Shown one piece after another: positions 27,152-36,950 of a stretch of DNA of 64,000 nt. The first letter of the stretch is position 1, and each line of letters begins with the position of its first letter. The DNA comes from an uncultured Bacteroidales bacterium (lineage in GTDB: Bacteria; Bacteroidota; Bacteroidia; Bacteroidales; Paludibacteraceae): NCBI GenBank assembly GCA_900317745.1, contig ONHW01000018.1:1-64000 (forward strand), written 5' to 3'. The notes below the pieces were generated by a model. It did no database searches. It saw nothing but the letters and a program-made list of their open reading frames with translations, and was not told the origin of the DNA. The translations under genes were made by a program, and so were the position numbers.

Positions 27152-28477
27152 TTATTTTACCCAGTATTTGTCAACAAATACCTGCTTGATATTCACCTCT
27201 TCGGGTTTGAAGTGCTTAGCAAACAACTCCCAAGCGATGTCAAGCATCTCGGTGGTATTGATATTGACGTCGATAGCCAGGATCTTCGACGAGTAGTCCT
27301 TAGCGAACGCCAGGCAGCGCTCGTCGTAGTTCGTCAGGTCGAAACCGTTCTCCTGCTTGGTCTTGGCGTTGGCTGCATCGGCATACAGACGTACAGCAGC
27401 GTTCATTACCTGCGGATGATCCTCGCGAGTCTTCTTACCGGCAACGAGCTGTTTCAAACGAGACAGCGAACGGAACGGATCAACGATAACCTTACCGATA
27501 TCCGAGTCACGGCGTAGATAGAGCTGACCCTCAGTGATATAACCCGTGTTATCAGGGATAGCGTGGGTAATATCGCCGCCTGACAGCGTTGTTACGGCGA
27601 TAATGGTGATTGATCCGCCACCTGCCTGCTCGGGGAACTGAACGGCTTTCTCATAGATCTTTGCCAAGTCGGAATAGAGTGAACCCGGCATAGAGTCTTT
27701 CGAAGGAATCTGATCCATACGGTTACTTACGATTGCCAAAGCGTCGGCATAGAGTGTCATATCTGTCAGCAGCACGAGCACCTTCTGATGCTTCTCCACT
27801 GCAAAATACTCGGCAGCTGTCAGCGCCATATCCGGAATCAGCAGTCGCTCAACTGGCGGATTCTCCGTTGTGTTAACGAAGCTGACGATACGATCCAGCA
27901 CACCGGCGTTGTTGAACACGTTCTTGAAATACAGGTAGTCGTCGTTAGTCAGACCCATACCGCCAAGGATGATCTTGTCAGCCTGCGCACGCAGAGCCAC
28001 GTTAGCCATCACCTGGTTGTACGGTTGGTCAGGGTCGGCGAAGAACGGAATCTTCTGACCGGAAACCAATGTATTGTTCAGGTCAATACCCGCAATACCG
28101 GTAGCGATAAGTTCCGACGGTTGCTTACGGCGAACGGGGTTCACACTCGGACCACCGATCTCAACCTCTTTGCCCTCGATAGCAGGACCGCCATCGATAG
28201 GATCGCCGTAGGCGTTGAAGAAACGTCCGGCAAGCTGGTCGCTCACCTTCAGCGACGGAGCTTTGCCCAGGAAAACGACCTCGGCGTTGGTAGGGATACC
28301 TTCCGTACCCTCAAACACCTGCAGCGTTACGTTGTCGCCCATGATTTTTACTACCTGTGCCAACTTGCCGTTGACCGTAGCAAGCTCGTCATTACCTACT
28401 CCACTGGCTTTGAGTGAGCAAGTTGCTTTGGTAATCGCAGTAATCTGCGTATATATTTTTTGAAATGCTTTTGCCAT
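27152..28477 (-). CDS. ntpB: V-type ATPase subunit B
   Basis: The non-catalytic nucleotide-site subunit of the V/A-type ATPase head, 441 residues. IPFFADPDQPYNQVMANVAL takes the place of the P-loop, so, as in other B subunits, it does not hydrolyse ATP. GSITIIAVTTLSGGDITHAI and YITEGQLYLRRDSDIGK are conserved. It pairs with subunit A in the A3B3 ring. It follows subunit A by 62 bases of AT-rich repeat. Nothing unusual in the protein. Confidence 0.96.
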   Translation of the reverse strand: MAKAFQKIYTQITAITKATCSLKASGVGNDELATVNGKLAQVVKIMGDNVTLQVFEGTEGIPTNAEVVFLGKAPSLKVSDQLAGRFFNAYGDPIDGGPAIEGKEVEIGGPSVNPVRRKQPSELIATGIAGIDLNNTLVSGQKIPFFADPDQPYNQVMANVALRAQADKIILGGMGLTNDDYLYFKNVFNNAGVLDRIVSFVNTTENPPVERLLIPDMALTAAEYFAVEKHQKVLVLLTDMTLYADALAIVSNRMDQIPSKDSMPGSLYSDLAKIYEKAVQFPEQAGGGSITIIAVTTLSGGDITHAIPDNTGYITEGQLYLRRDSDIGKVIVDPFRSLSRLKQLVAGKKTREDHPQVMNAAVRLYADAANAKTKQENGFDLTNYDERCLAFAKDYSSKILAIDVNINTTEMLDIAWELFAKHFKPEEVNIKQVFVDKYWVK

Positions 28478-28479
28478 GT

Positions 28480-28541
28480 TATTTACGATTTAGTCATTTA
28501 CGATTTACGATTTATTTGGTCATTTAAGCATTTAGCCGTTT
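28480..28541. repeat. AT-rich intercistronic repeats
   Basis: Units such as ATTTACGATTTAGTC, ATTTACGATTTACG and ATTTGGTCATTTAAGC fill the gap between subunits A and B. Confidence 0.6.
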
Positions 28542-30294
28542 AAGCAATCTGCTTTTCAGCCAAGAGGTCGGCAAGTTTTTTGCGGTAGTCTTCAAACTGC
28601 TCGGACTTGAACTCGCTGTAGTTCATCTGTTTGCACAGGTTGATTACGCGCTTGAAGTATTCGCTTACGTCCAGGAAGTTGTCGAACTCATAGTCGTGCT
28701 TGCAGATATCCATTACCAGGTCAAGCATATACTCTTGGCGTTCCAGCGGGCAGACTGCGTCAATCTTGTCGAACGCGTCTTGCTGCAGAATAACGAAATC
28801 GATTACTTCGGATTTCCAGAAGTTCTCGTGATAATCTACAGGTACGCCATCATCACCCAGGATGTTGATTTGCTCCTGAATCTCCTTACCGCGCTGCAGA
28901 TAGGTCTTCATATCATTGACCTTAGGCAGCCACTCAGCGTTGATACGCTTGGTAATATAATCGGCAAATTCGGGATATTCGATATACTTCGAGTACGAGT
29001 CAATCGGGTTAACAGCCGGATAACGCTTGCGGTCAGCACGAGCCTGCTCGAGTGCGTAGAAGCAACGGGCAACTTTCTTCGTACCTTCAGTTACAGGCTC
29101 CTTGAGGTTACCGCCGGCAGGTGAAACCGTACCGAGGAACGTAACTGAACCTGTAGCCCCATTATTAAGGTACACGTATCCCGCGCGTGCGTAGAATGCT
29201 CCGATGATAGCGGAAAGGTCCATCGGGAAAGCATCCTGACCGGGCAACTCCTCCATACGGTTGGACATCTCACGCAGAGCCTGTGCCCAACGGGATGTCG
29301 AGTCAGCCATCAGCAGAACGCGCAGACCCATCGAGCGGTAATACTCGGCTATGGTCATTGAGGTATAAACGGAAGCCTCACGCGAAGCCACAGGCATGTT
29401 CGATGTGTTAGCGATAATGATGGTACGCTCCATCAGTTTGCGGCCGGTGTGCGGGTCGTCGAGTTCAGGGAACTCGGTGAAGGTCTCCACTACCTCGTTG
29501 GCACGCTCACCGCAGGCAGCGATGATCACGATGTCCGCCTCGGCTTGCTTACTGATAGCGTGCTGCAGCACGGTCTTACCTGTACCGAACGGACCGGGAA
29601 TGAATCCTGTACCGCCCTCGCAGATCGGGTTAGCCGTATCGATGGTACGTACCCCGGTCTCCAGCAGTTTGAACGGACGCGGTTTGCTCTTGTAAGCAGT
29701 GATGGCTTTCTTCACCGGCCACTTCTGCACCATTGTTACTTTCTTCTCATTGCCGTCGGCATCGGTCAGCACGGCTATCGTGTCATTGATTGTGTACTCA
29801 CCTTCTTTGACAATAGACTTAACCGTATATTCGCCCTCAAACACGAACGGCACCATGATCTTGTGCGGCTGGTGGTTCTCGTCAACCTCACCCAGCCAAG
29901 CTGCAGCCTCTACTTTGTCACCGACTTTAGCGAGCGGCTTGAATGCCCACTTCTTGTCCTCGTCCAGCGGGAAACTGTACTCACCGCGCTTGAGGAACAC
30001 ACCGGTCAGTTTGTCCAGGTCGTTCTGCAGACCGTCGTAGTTACGGCTCAACAGACCGGGACCGAGAGTCACCTCCAACATGTGGCCGGTGAACTCTACC
30101 GGGTCACCAACTTTCAGACCACGTGTTGATTCAAACACTTGAACAAACACGTTGTCGCCGGTAACCTTGATAACCTCTGCCATCAACTTCACATCACCGA
30201 TGTGGATATAGCAGATTTCGTTTTGCGATACAGGACCATCCACACCTACGGTCACGAGGTTAGCGATGATACCTTTTACTTTTCCTGTTGTCAT
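28540..30294 (-). CDS. ntpA: V-type ATPase catalytic subunit A
   Basis: The catalytic subunit of the V/A-type ATPase, 584 residues. The P-loop is GPFGTGKTVLQHA. IIAACGERANEVVE and LMADSTSRWAQALREMSNRM are catalytic-subunit hallmarks, and the A-specific non-homologous insert is present (WLGEVDENHQPHKIMVPFVF). It sits in the cytoplasm on the A3B3 head. It is preceded by the DUF2764 gene with a 56-base gap that includes a short hairpin at 30323-30356. Confidence 0.97.
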   Translation of the reverse strand: MTTGKVKGIIANLVTVGVDGPVSQNEICYIHIGDVKLMAEVIKVTGDNVFVQVFESTRGLKVGDPVEFTGHMLEVTLGPGLLSRNYDGLQNDLDKLTGVFLKRGEYSFPLDEDKKWAFKPLAKVGDKVEAAAWLGEVDENHQPHKIMVPFVFEGEYTVKSIVKEGEYTINDTIAVLTDADGNEKKVTMVQKWPVKKAITAYKSKPRPFKLLETGVRTIDTANPICEGGTGFIPGPFGTGKTVLQHAISKQAEADIVIIAACGERANEVVETFTEFPELDDPHTGRKLMERTIIIANTSNMPVASREASVYTSMTIAEYYRSMGLRVLLMADSTSRWAQALREMSNRMEELPGQDAFPMDLSAIIGAFYARAGYVYLNNGATGSVTFLGTVSPAGGNLKEPVTEGTKKVARCFYALEQARADRKRYPAVNPIDSYSKYIEYPEFADYITKRINAEWLPKVNDMKTYLQRGKEIQEQINILGDDGVPVDYHENFWKSEVIDFVILQQDAFDKIDAVCPLERQEYMLDLVMDICKHDYEFDNFLDVSEYFKRVINLCKQMNYSEFKSEQFEDYRKKLADLLAEKQIA

Positions 30295-30322
30295 ATCTTT
30301 AATCTAATTTTATTCCTTTTTT

Positions 30323-30356
30323 CTTAGCCCTAAAGGGCACGAGTAAAGGGCTAATC
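30323..30356. other. Short hairpin in the gap before subunit A
   Basis: CTTAGCCCT and AGGGCTAA are inverted copies of about 8 bases, at the ends of a 30-base stretch that overlaps the DUF2764 stop region. It could moderate transcription within the operon, since subunit A needs more copies than the upstream proteins. That is only an inference. Confidence 0.35.
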
Positions 30357-31052
30357 CAGCTTAACACCTTTTTTCATATCTGCCACCATTGCGCGGAACA
30401 CTTGTTCGCCCTGCTCTACCGTCAGGTTGTCCCAGCGGTGCAAGATGGAGGCTTTCAGGTAATACGCCAGCACGGCTTCGATATTGAACACCTCAAACAA
30501 GGTGCGGTTCTCCAGCCATTGCCAGCGCAGCGCGTCGATATGTTTCTCGCGATCAAGCAGGTTACTTATCGCGGCTATGTCCACCACCTCTTTCAGGTCG
30601 GGAACGAGTGCCGCCAGACGGGCGTTGTTGCCCGCCGAACCGCTCTTGCGAAGCTCCTGCGCAACCTCCGTTTCGCCTACCACAACTTTCTGCACATCCA
30701 TGCCGTGCTTGATTGCCACGGTAGAGGCGAGCACGTTGTTGACATCCATGTTGTAAGCGAACCAGTCGCGCACGAACTTGTTCCGGCATTTTAGGCCCTG
30801 CTCGTACAGCAGTTGCGTGCGAAAATCCTCGTCACTGAGGTTGAGCTCTGCCTTGCGGTCCAGAATGGCATCGTCCTCCAACAACTCCATGATTGTGGGA
30901 TCGTCGTTCTTTCGGCGCAGCAAAGCCAGCAACTGCTTGTCGCTGTCGGACAAATGTTCGTCCAGCAACTCAAGCAACTGCTCCTCGGAGGTCTGCACGC
31001 GCTCGCTGAGCGCAATGTCCTCAAAGCCTGCTATTAAATATTCGTAACCCAT
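30351..31052 (-). CDS. DUF2764 family protein of the V-ATPase operon
   Basis: A soluble, mostly helical protein of 233 residues that starts MGYEYLIAGFEDIAL, belonging to DUF2764, a family found in Bacteroidetes V-ATPase operons. It has no signal peptide or membrane helix. It lies between subunits E and A, the place where other bacterial V-ATPase operons (for example Enterococcus hirae, E-C-G-A-B-D) encode subunit C, which is otherwise absent here. I infer that it may do the job of subunit C, the link between rotor shaft and K ring. The ATG at 31052 is chosen over an earlier one at 31064 because it matches the family start. Confidence 0.82.
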   Translation of the reverse strand: MGYEYLIAGFEDIALSERVQTSEEQLLELLDEHLSDSDKQLLALLRRKNDDPTIMELLEDDAILDRKAELNLSDEDFRTQLLYEQGLKCRNKFVRDWFAYNMDVNNVLASTVAIKHGMDVQKVVVGETEVAQELRKSGSAGNNARLAALVPDLKEVVDIAAISNLLDREKHIDALRWQWLENRTLFEVFNIEAVLAYYLKASILHRWDNLTVEQGEQVFRAMVADMKKGVKLD

Positions 31053-31053
31053 G

Positions 31054-31099
31054 ACATTTACCATTTAGTCATTTACCATTTGGTCATTTATTTGGCCAT
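31054..31099. repeat. AT-rich intercistronic repeats
   Basis: CATTTAC-CATTTAG-T-CATTTAC-CATTTGG-T-CATTTA, then TTTGGCCAT, in the gap between subunit E and the DUF2764 gene. Confidence 0.65.
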
Positions 31100-31107
31100 C
31101 AAGTAAA

Positions 31108-31692
31108 TCAGAATAATAGTTCAATGAGTTGCGGACGCAGGAATTCCTTGAAGTAAGCAATGAACTCCTCGTCGCCGAAGGCAAGCTTGTATCCGCCGTC
31201 TTTGGGTGCGATGGCAAACGCGGTCTTTATACCTTTGACCTCTTTGATCTCTACGCCCTTGCCCAGCAGCTCCTTGGCGTTGGCGGCAAAGTATTTCTTC
31301 AGTGCTTCGGCATCCTTGGCCTCGATCACCACTTCTCCGCCCTTGGCGAGTTGTGCTGCCAGATCGGCGATGATCTTCTGCATGAACTTGGCATCGGCTG
31401 TAGCGGCTTTCACGCTATCAGCAGCCAATTTGTCGGTCAGCAGGTTGGTAACCTCGGTCTTAATAGCATTCACCGATTGCTCGGCGTAGAGTTTGAGCTC
31501 CGAACGTGTGTTCTTGTCCAGTTCGGCAGCAGCAGCTTTGGCAGCCTCCAGGGTCTGCGCAGCTTTCTTCTCGGCAGCAGCAATGATGTCTGCAGCTTTC
31601 TGTTCAGCCTCGGCTACGATGGCAGAAGCTTGTTCTTTACCTTTCTCCACGCCCTCAGCGTAGATCTTGTCGGTTAATTCGGATAGATTCAT
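31108..31692 (-). CDS. ntpE: V-type ATPase peripheral stalk subunit E
   Basis: The peripheral stalk subunit, 194 residues from the ATG at 31692 (MNLSELTDKIYAEGVEKGKE). It is a long charged helix rich in Ala, Lys and Glu (about residues 8-90), then a small C-terminal globular domain ending EEFIAYFKEFLRPQLIELLF. This matches the E/EG-stalk design. It is the first gene of the ATPase operon and has a clear promoter at 31740-31771. No separate G/H partner gene was seen beside it. Confidence 0.9.
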   Translation of the reverse strand: MNLSELTDKIYAEGVEKGKEQASAIVAEAEQKAADIIAAAEKKAAQTLEAAKAAAAELDKNTRSELKLYAEQSVNAIKTEVTNLLTDKLAADSVKAATADAKFMQKIIADLAAQLAKGGEVVIEAKDAEALKKYFAANAKELLGKGVEIKEVKGIKTAFAIAPKDGGYKLAFGDEEFIAYFKEFLRPQLIELLF

Positions 31693-31739
31693 TGTATTGG
31701 GATTTTTATTATTGACAAATAAAATGATGTTTCTCGGCA

Positions 31740-31771
31740 CAAAGATACAAAAAATTATTCAAATATGCAAA
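31740..31771 (-). promoter_or_regulatory. Promoter of the V-ATPase operon
   Basis: Minus strand TATCTTTG (plus CAAAGATA, 31740-31747) and TTTG (plus CAAA, 31768-31771) with a spacing of 20. The leader to the subunit E ATG is about 40 bases. Confidence 0.8.
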
Positions 31772-31874
31772 TATTTGAGACATTTTTTTACTATTCTGGT
31801 AGAAAATATTATATTTTACGGACATTTCGCCAAAATTGCACACAATAGATAACCTGCGTCAATCAAAAAATTGT

Positions 31875-34541
31875 TCAGTTGTCCAGGAATCGCAACTCCA
31901 CCCTTCGGTTCAGTTGTTTGCCTTCGTCGGTCGTATTGTCGGCAACGGGTTTGGTGGAGCCGTATCCCTTGGCAGTCAACATGTCGGGATTGCATCCTGC
32001 CTGAATAAGGAAGTCACGTACGGAATCAGCACGTTGCTGCGAGAGCACTTTGTTCTTTTTCGCATCGCCTGAAGCGTCCGTATGACCGCTGATCTCTACC
32101 CGGAAGTTGTGAGCGTTGATGATGGCTGCCACTCGTAATAGTTCGTTTTCGGATTGCGGCAACAGCTCCCACTCGTTGACCGGGAAGAACAGATTATTCA
32201 CATTCACCGCCATTCCCTCCTCCACCATCTGCTTGTACGACACCAGTTGGATATCTTTGCGGATAGTTGTCATCTCGGTTATGTCACGCAGGTCGATATT
32301 GTTAGACAGCGGATAAAACCGCTCATCATCGATATAATAGCCGTACAATCGTCCGAGTGGCAGAACCAGGAAGAACGAACCGTCAGCGGCATCCGTCTCC
32401 GACTGACCGATATCCTTGTGATTATCCAGATCCTCCCAGCGGATAACCACTTTGACAGGCGATCCGTATCCGTCCGTCACATGTCCTGACACGGTTGCCA
32501 CGGCATTCGGACGCATGCTTTCCGGCAGGGCTACACTGTATATATCATCACCGTCGGAGAAATAGGCGGTCTTGCCATCGGTTGTGAACTTGTACCCCCA
32601 GTCGTTGCGCGTGGTATTCAGTTGTTTGCCTATGTTCACCGGCTCGCTCCATTCGGTCCATGAGTCGTCATTCAGACGTGTGGATTTATATACGTCCAAT
32701 CCGCCCAAACCGCCGTGCCCGCCCGAACTGAAGTACAGGGTTTTCATATCCGGATGCAGGAACGGCGAACGGTCGATATACGGTGTATTGATTGCCGGAC
32801 CTATATCGAACGGCGTTCCCCATTGCCCGGTTGTATCCCTGAGCGAGACAAAGATATTGATGGAGGTATCTTTCTCGTACGCTGTCGGGTATCGTGCGGC
32901 AAATAGCATGGCTTTGCCGTCGCTGGATATCATGGCGTCACACTGCCACGACGAGATGTTTATATTATCCGGCAGCGGTGTCATGGCGCTCCAGCCGTCC
33001 GCCGTGTGATCGGTGATCTGCAGTTTGCCCTCTTTGAACACGATCAGTGACGCACCGTTGGTGCTCACCGAATGCACGCCTTCGTGAGTTTGGGCATTGC
33101 TCAGTTCACGCACGATGGTTGCCGGCTGCCACGTGCCAAAGGAATCTCTGGTGGCGACAAATATATCTTCACCGCCAAGGTTGTCGCGGCGCGAGGTGCC
33201 TACGAAATACATTGTATTGCCGTCAGCCGAGGGGATAGGCAGATATTCCTTGCCCTCAGCCGTGTTGATGGCTGCGGGCAACGGACGTCTCTCCACTTTC
33301 TCGTCTTTGCCTTTCAGTATATCCAGCAATGAGTTATACCTGCTGTCGTCACCGAACTGACGGGCAAACTGCTCACAATATCGGATGCAGGCACTTATGT
33401 TTCCGGTATTCAGATTGGGCGATATGGCGCGAATCAGTTGGTCGTAGGCTATCTTATCCGGCGCTGCCGCACGGATAAAATCCTCTTCACTCATAGATTG
33501 GTCGGTATAGAATTTCTGACACGCAGCCAGCACCTGCTGTTCGTGGCTTTTGAGGTTCGGAAAATGGTCGTTGGGATAATGTCTGTACAAATCCTGCAAA
33601 TCACGCAGTTGCCCTGTTGCGCTATGCACCTTGTGCAGCACCAACCAGCATGAGTCAAGCATCGGGTCGTAGAAATTATAGTAGCCGAACCTGGCTATCT
33701 CATAGTTGGTGCCGGCTACCGCCAAACGCATCAGTTCGCGCTGCGTAAGCATTGTTGCCGCCAGTTCGCTTTCCGCAGTGTCGGTTGCGGCAGGTATATG
33801 TTCTTTCCAGTTGAATGCCGTAATACCGCCCTGCTTGTACGTGCCGGGATGTAACCGGTTCAGTACATCCAATATCTGCGGGCTGTAGCGATATGTACGG
33901 ATAAATTCCGTATATGCTGCATTCCGGTTGGATTTGACTGCAGCATTGTACGCTATATCGTAAATCTTGTTTTGCGCGTCAGCCACCTGCTCTGCATCCG
34001 GGTATAGATGCAGGAATCTCTCGTAAGCCTTAATGGTGTTCTCCCGGCAGGCGTCGCGATAGGCGGCATTGTTCCGCCATACGGTCACCTCGTCACGAAT
34101 GCTGCTTGAGCACTCGGTATAGGTGCGCAGAAACGATTCATACTCTTCCGTCTGATCCGCCTTATGTGCTATATCCCGTGCGGCTACGCAGCAATCGTGC
34201 ACTGCGCTCGCAACGACCTCGGCGGTCAGACCGTTCTTTTCCCACTTAGCTACATCCTTGACGGAGGCTAACCTATAGTATTTATTGCATTCGCACGCAT
34301 ACGCGTACGCCCGACTGATATCACGTTGCGGGTTGCCTGAGGCGAAATACAACTGCGTAGCGGCATACAGCAGCGGTATATCGTCGGGCGACTGGGTGAG
34401 TTTCTTCAGTATCTCCTTCTCTGCCTTGGAATAGTCACCTTTGGCTATCTGCTTCTGATACGGATATTCGGGTGCTTCCGCTGCCATACACGTAACAGCA
34501 AACACGATGGACAAGCCTATCAACAATATCGTCTTTTTCAT
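31875..34541 (-). CDS. OmpA-family envelope protein with PD40 repeats
   Basis: A large exported protein of 888 residues. A signal peptide (MKKTILLIGLSIVFAVTCMA) is followed by a helical TPR-like part (about residues 25-400), then a beta-propeller of PD40-type repeats (DGNTMYFVGTSR, SDGKAMLFAARY, PDMKTLYFSSGG, TDGKTAYFSDGD), a small beta domain, and a C-terminal OmpA peptidoglycan-binding domain (EISGHTDASGD ... KGYGSTKPVADN ... NRRVELRFL). It probably anchors to peptidoglycan from the outer-membrane side. The same architecture is found in Bacteroidetes envelope and gliding/secretion-related proteins. It lies 21 bases after its paralogue and has 333 bases of DNA beyond its stop before the next promoter region is reached. 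Confidence 0.88.
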   Translation of the reverse strand: MKKTILLIGLSIVFAVTCMAAEAPEYPYQKQIAKGDYSKAEKEILKKLTQSPDDIPLLYAATQLYFASGNPQRDISRAYAYACECNKYYRLASVKDVAKWEKNGLTAEVVASAVHDCCVAARDIAHKADQTEEYESFLRTYTECSSSIRDEVTVWRNNAAYRDACRENTIKAYERFLHLYPDAEQVADAQNKIYDIAYNAAVKSNRNAAYTEFIRTYRYSPQILDVLNRLHPGTYKQGGITAFNWKEHIPAATDTAESELAATMLTQRELMRLAVAGTNYEIARFGYYNFYDPMLDSCWLVLHKVHSATGQLRDLQDLYRHYPNDHFPNLKSHEQQVLAACQKFYTDQSMSEEDFIRAAAPDKIAYDQLIRAISPNLNTGNISACIRYCEQFARQFGDDSRYNSLLDILKGKDEKVERRPLPAAINTAEGKEYLPIPSADGNTMYFVGTSRRDNLGGEDIFVATRDSFGTWQPATIVRELSNAQTHEGVHSVSTNGASLIVFKEGKLQITDHTADGWSAMTPLPDNINISSWQCDAMISSDGKAMLFAARYPTAYEKDTSINIFVSLRDTTGQWGTPFDIGPAINTPYIDRSPFLHPDMKTLYFSSGGHGGLGGLDVYKSTRLNDDSWTEWSEPVNIGKQLNTTRNDWGYKFTTDGKTAYFSDGDDIYSVALPESMRPNAVATVSGHVTDGYGSPVKVVIRWEDLDNHKDIGQSETDAADGSFFLVLPLGRLYGYYIDDERFYPLSNNIDLRDITEMTTIRKDIQLVSYKQMVEEGMAVNVNNLFFPVNEWELLPQSENELLRVAAIINAHNFRVEISGHTDASGDAKKNKVLSQQRADSVRDFLIQAGCNPDMLTAKGYGSTKPVADNTTDEGKQLNRRVELRFLDN

Positions 34542-34562
34542 AGTTTTCTGTTTTGATTGTGA

Positions 34563-36896
34563 TTAATCTTCAGTTACTTTCTGCATTCCTACTCCGCTCT
34601 TTTTGATCGGAGTAAGGCGTATATTCACCTCTTTGCTGGTCATCTCGTTTATGCCACGCAGGTCGATGGTTTCCCTATAGGGCTGATAGTTGTCGTCGTT
34701 CACGGAATAACTGTATATATACCCCGGTTGCAGCACATAGAAATAGGCTCCGTCACGATCGTCTGTCGTTATTTTTATCGTTCCCGCATCGATGTCCAGA
34801 TCATCGTTATGCCACTGCACGGCAACCTTGGCTACATTGCCGGCATTGTCCGTTACATATCCCGAAATTGCGACTACAGGATTCGGACGCATATTTTCCG
34901 GCATATCCATACTATACAAGTCATTATCGGCAGAGAAATATGCAGTCTTGCCGTCGGTTGATATCTTGTAGCCCCAATCGTCATCGGTTGTGTTTACCTG
35001 TTTGCCCAGGTTTACCGGCTCACTCCACTCCGTCCAACTGTTTGGATTCAGACGCGTGGATTTGAACACATCCAACTCGCCCAGGTAACTATGTCCCTCG
35101 GAGCTGAAATACAGTGTAGTCATATCCGGGTGCAGATACGCTGTTCGCTCCGATCGGGCGGTGTTGATGCTCGGTCCCAACTCTATCGGCTTGCTCCAGT
35201 TGCCGGCTGAGTCCTTCAGCGAAACAAAGATGTTCCTGGATACGTACGCCTCGCGCGAGGTGCCTTTTTGAGCCGTGAACAGCATGGCTTTGCCGTCACT
35301 GGTCAGCATTACGTCCGCCTGCCACTTGGCTATGTTGATGTTTTCCGAGAGGGGTTGAGGTTTACCCCATCCCGTCTCCGTCCTTTGCGAACTTAGCAGT
35401 TTGCCGTTCTGGAAAAAGATCAGCTCTGTCTCATCCGTTGAGATAGCCTCCGGCGCTTCGTTGCCGCTGTAGGTGCTTAGGGCAGATACGACTTGCGGTT
35501 TTGCCCACTGGCCTTTTTTGTTTTTGGCGGTGACGAATATATCCTCTTTGCCGATGTTGTCCTTTCTGTATCGAGCCGTAAAGTACATCGACTGCCCGTC
35601 AAAACTCAATATGGGAGTATATTCCTCACCGTCCTTCGTATTGATTGTGTTCGGCAGCCGTTGCCTGATTATCGCCTTGTCAATCGGTGCAGTCAGCACA
35701 TCCATCAAGCCTTTGTAGCGGCGGTCGTCGCCAAACGCCTCACTGAATTGCGAACAGTACGCTGCCGCTTCCTCCCACTTGCCCTTGTTGACAAACTCGG
35801 CTATATTCTCCACCATCATGTCGTATGCCAACGGGTACGGGGCAGCCACTTTGATAAAATCAACCGAATTGGGATTTCTGCCTTCACGTATCACAATGCT
35901 GTCATGACGCACTATGTCCGGGAAACGTTTGTTCGGATATTGGTCATAGAAGTACTTGAACTTATCCACCTCATTGCACTCCATAAACACGTCGTGTAGC
36001 ACCAGCCAACAAGAGTCGCGAATGGGTGTTACAAAATGTTTCGCGCCGTATTCTGATATGTAATAATTCTTGTTCCGTTGTGCATAACGCATCAGCGAAC
36101 GCTGCATAAGCAAGGCGGAAACAGGCTCGTTTTCCTTCATATCTGTCAACTGGCGGTAAGCCCAGTAGGTACTCTCGTCCAGTTCGTCTTCACGGTACGG
36201 TGCGGGGTACAGACTGTTCAGCACATCCAAACAGCGATGGCTGTCGGGGTAACGCATCAGATAGTCGGTACGTGCCTTGCGTGAGTTATACCGGGCGAGT
36301 TCGTTGTAGGCGGATTCATGGATATTCCACTGCGCTTTTTCTACCAGTTTCGATTTCGGGTAGTTTCTGATGAACGCCTCGTATGCCTCTATCGTGTTCG
36401 CAGCACATGCCTGATGATAGGCTGCAGTTTCCTCACCGTCCTTCAGCATAGTGCGTAACGACGAACTGCAATCGGGAAACTTAACCTTTATGGCTTGGAA
36501 CGCTTCCGGCGTGTCTGTCTGTTTCGCTACATCTATCTCGTGACGCACGCAACGGTCAATAGCGTACTCAAACACATACCGGGTATAACCTTTGCCCATC
36601 ATCTTGGCTGTCTCTTTGTCCTTTTTGGTGGCAGTTATATCCTTGCCTTTGCAGGCATAGCGATAGGCTTGTTCAATGTTTCTGTTCGGGTTCTCTTCCG
36701 CAAAGTACAGACAAAATGCGGCATAGATAACCGACAGATCTTCGGGTTTCTTCTGCAGTAGCGCAGAAATCTCGCTGTGCGCTTTGGCAAACTCGTTCTT
36801 CTGAATCAGTTTCTGGCACGGATAATCCAATCCGTCAGCCAGACATGGCACAACCGTCAGCCAAACGGCAATCAGTGCTGTTGTAATCTTTTTCAT
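34563..36896 (-). CDS. PD40-repeat envelope protein, paralogue lacking the OmpA domain
   Basis: A 777-residue exported protein clearly related to the next gene along its length: a signal peptide (MKKITTALIAVWLTVVPCLA), a helical region, PD40 repeats (DGQSMYFTARYR, SDGKAMLFTAQK, PDMTTLYFSSEG, TDGKTAYFSADN) and the same beta domain with DLRGINEMTSKEVNIRL. It stops shortly afterwards (QKVTED), just where the paralogue continues into its OmpA domain. It therefore cannot bind peptidoglycan in that way. The two genes probably arose by tandem duplication and are cotranscribed. Function unknown. Confidence 0.82.
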   Translation of the reverse strand: MKKITTALIAVWLTVVPCLADGLDYPCQKLIQKNEFAKAHSEISALLQKKPEDLSVIYAAFCLYFAEENPNRNIEQAYRYACKGKDITATKKDKETAKMMGKGYTRYVFEYAIDRCVRHEIDVAKQTDTPEAFQAIKVKFPDCSSSLRTMLKDGEETAAYHQACAANTIEAYEAFIRNYPKSKLVEKAQWNIHESAYNELARYNSRKARTDYLMRYPDSHRCLDVLNSLYPAPYREDELDESTYWAYRQLTDMKENEPVSALLMQRSLMRYAQRNKNYYISEYGAKHFVTPIRDSCWLVLHDVFMECNEVDKFKYFYDQYPNKRFPDIVRHDSIVIREGRNPNSVDFIKVAAPYPLAYDMMVENIAEFVNKGKWEEAAAYCSQFSEAFGDDRRYKGLMDVLTAPIDKAIIRQRLPNTINTKDGEEYTPILSFDGQSMYFTARYRKDNIGKEDIFVTAKNKKGQWAKPQVVSALSTYSGNEAPEAISTDETELIFFQNGKLLSSQRTETGWGKPQPLSENINIAKWQADVMLTSDGKAMLFTAQKGTSREAYVSRNIFVSLKDSAGNWSKPIELGPSINTARSERTAYLHPDMTTLYFSSEGHSYLGELDVFKSTRLNPNSWTEWSEPVNLGKQVNTTDDDWGYKISTDGKTAYFSADNDLYSMDMPENMRPNPVVAISGYVTDNAGNVAKVAVQWHNDDLDIDAGTIKITTDDRDGAYFYVLQPGYIYSYSVNDDNYQPYRETIDLRGINEMTSKEVNIRLTPIKKSGVGMQKVTED

Positions 36897-36950
36897 CTTG
36901 TGTTATGGATATAGTTAGGGTTATTGTTTTGTTTGCCGCCGGTCTCTACG

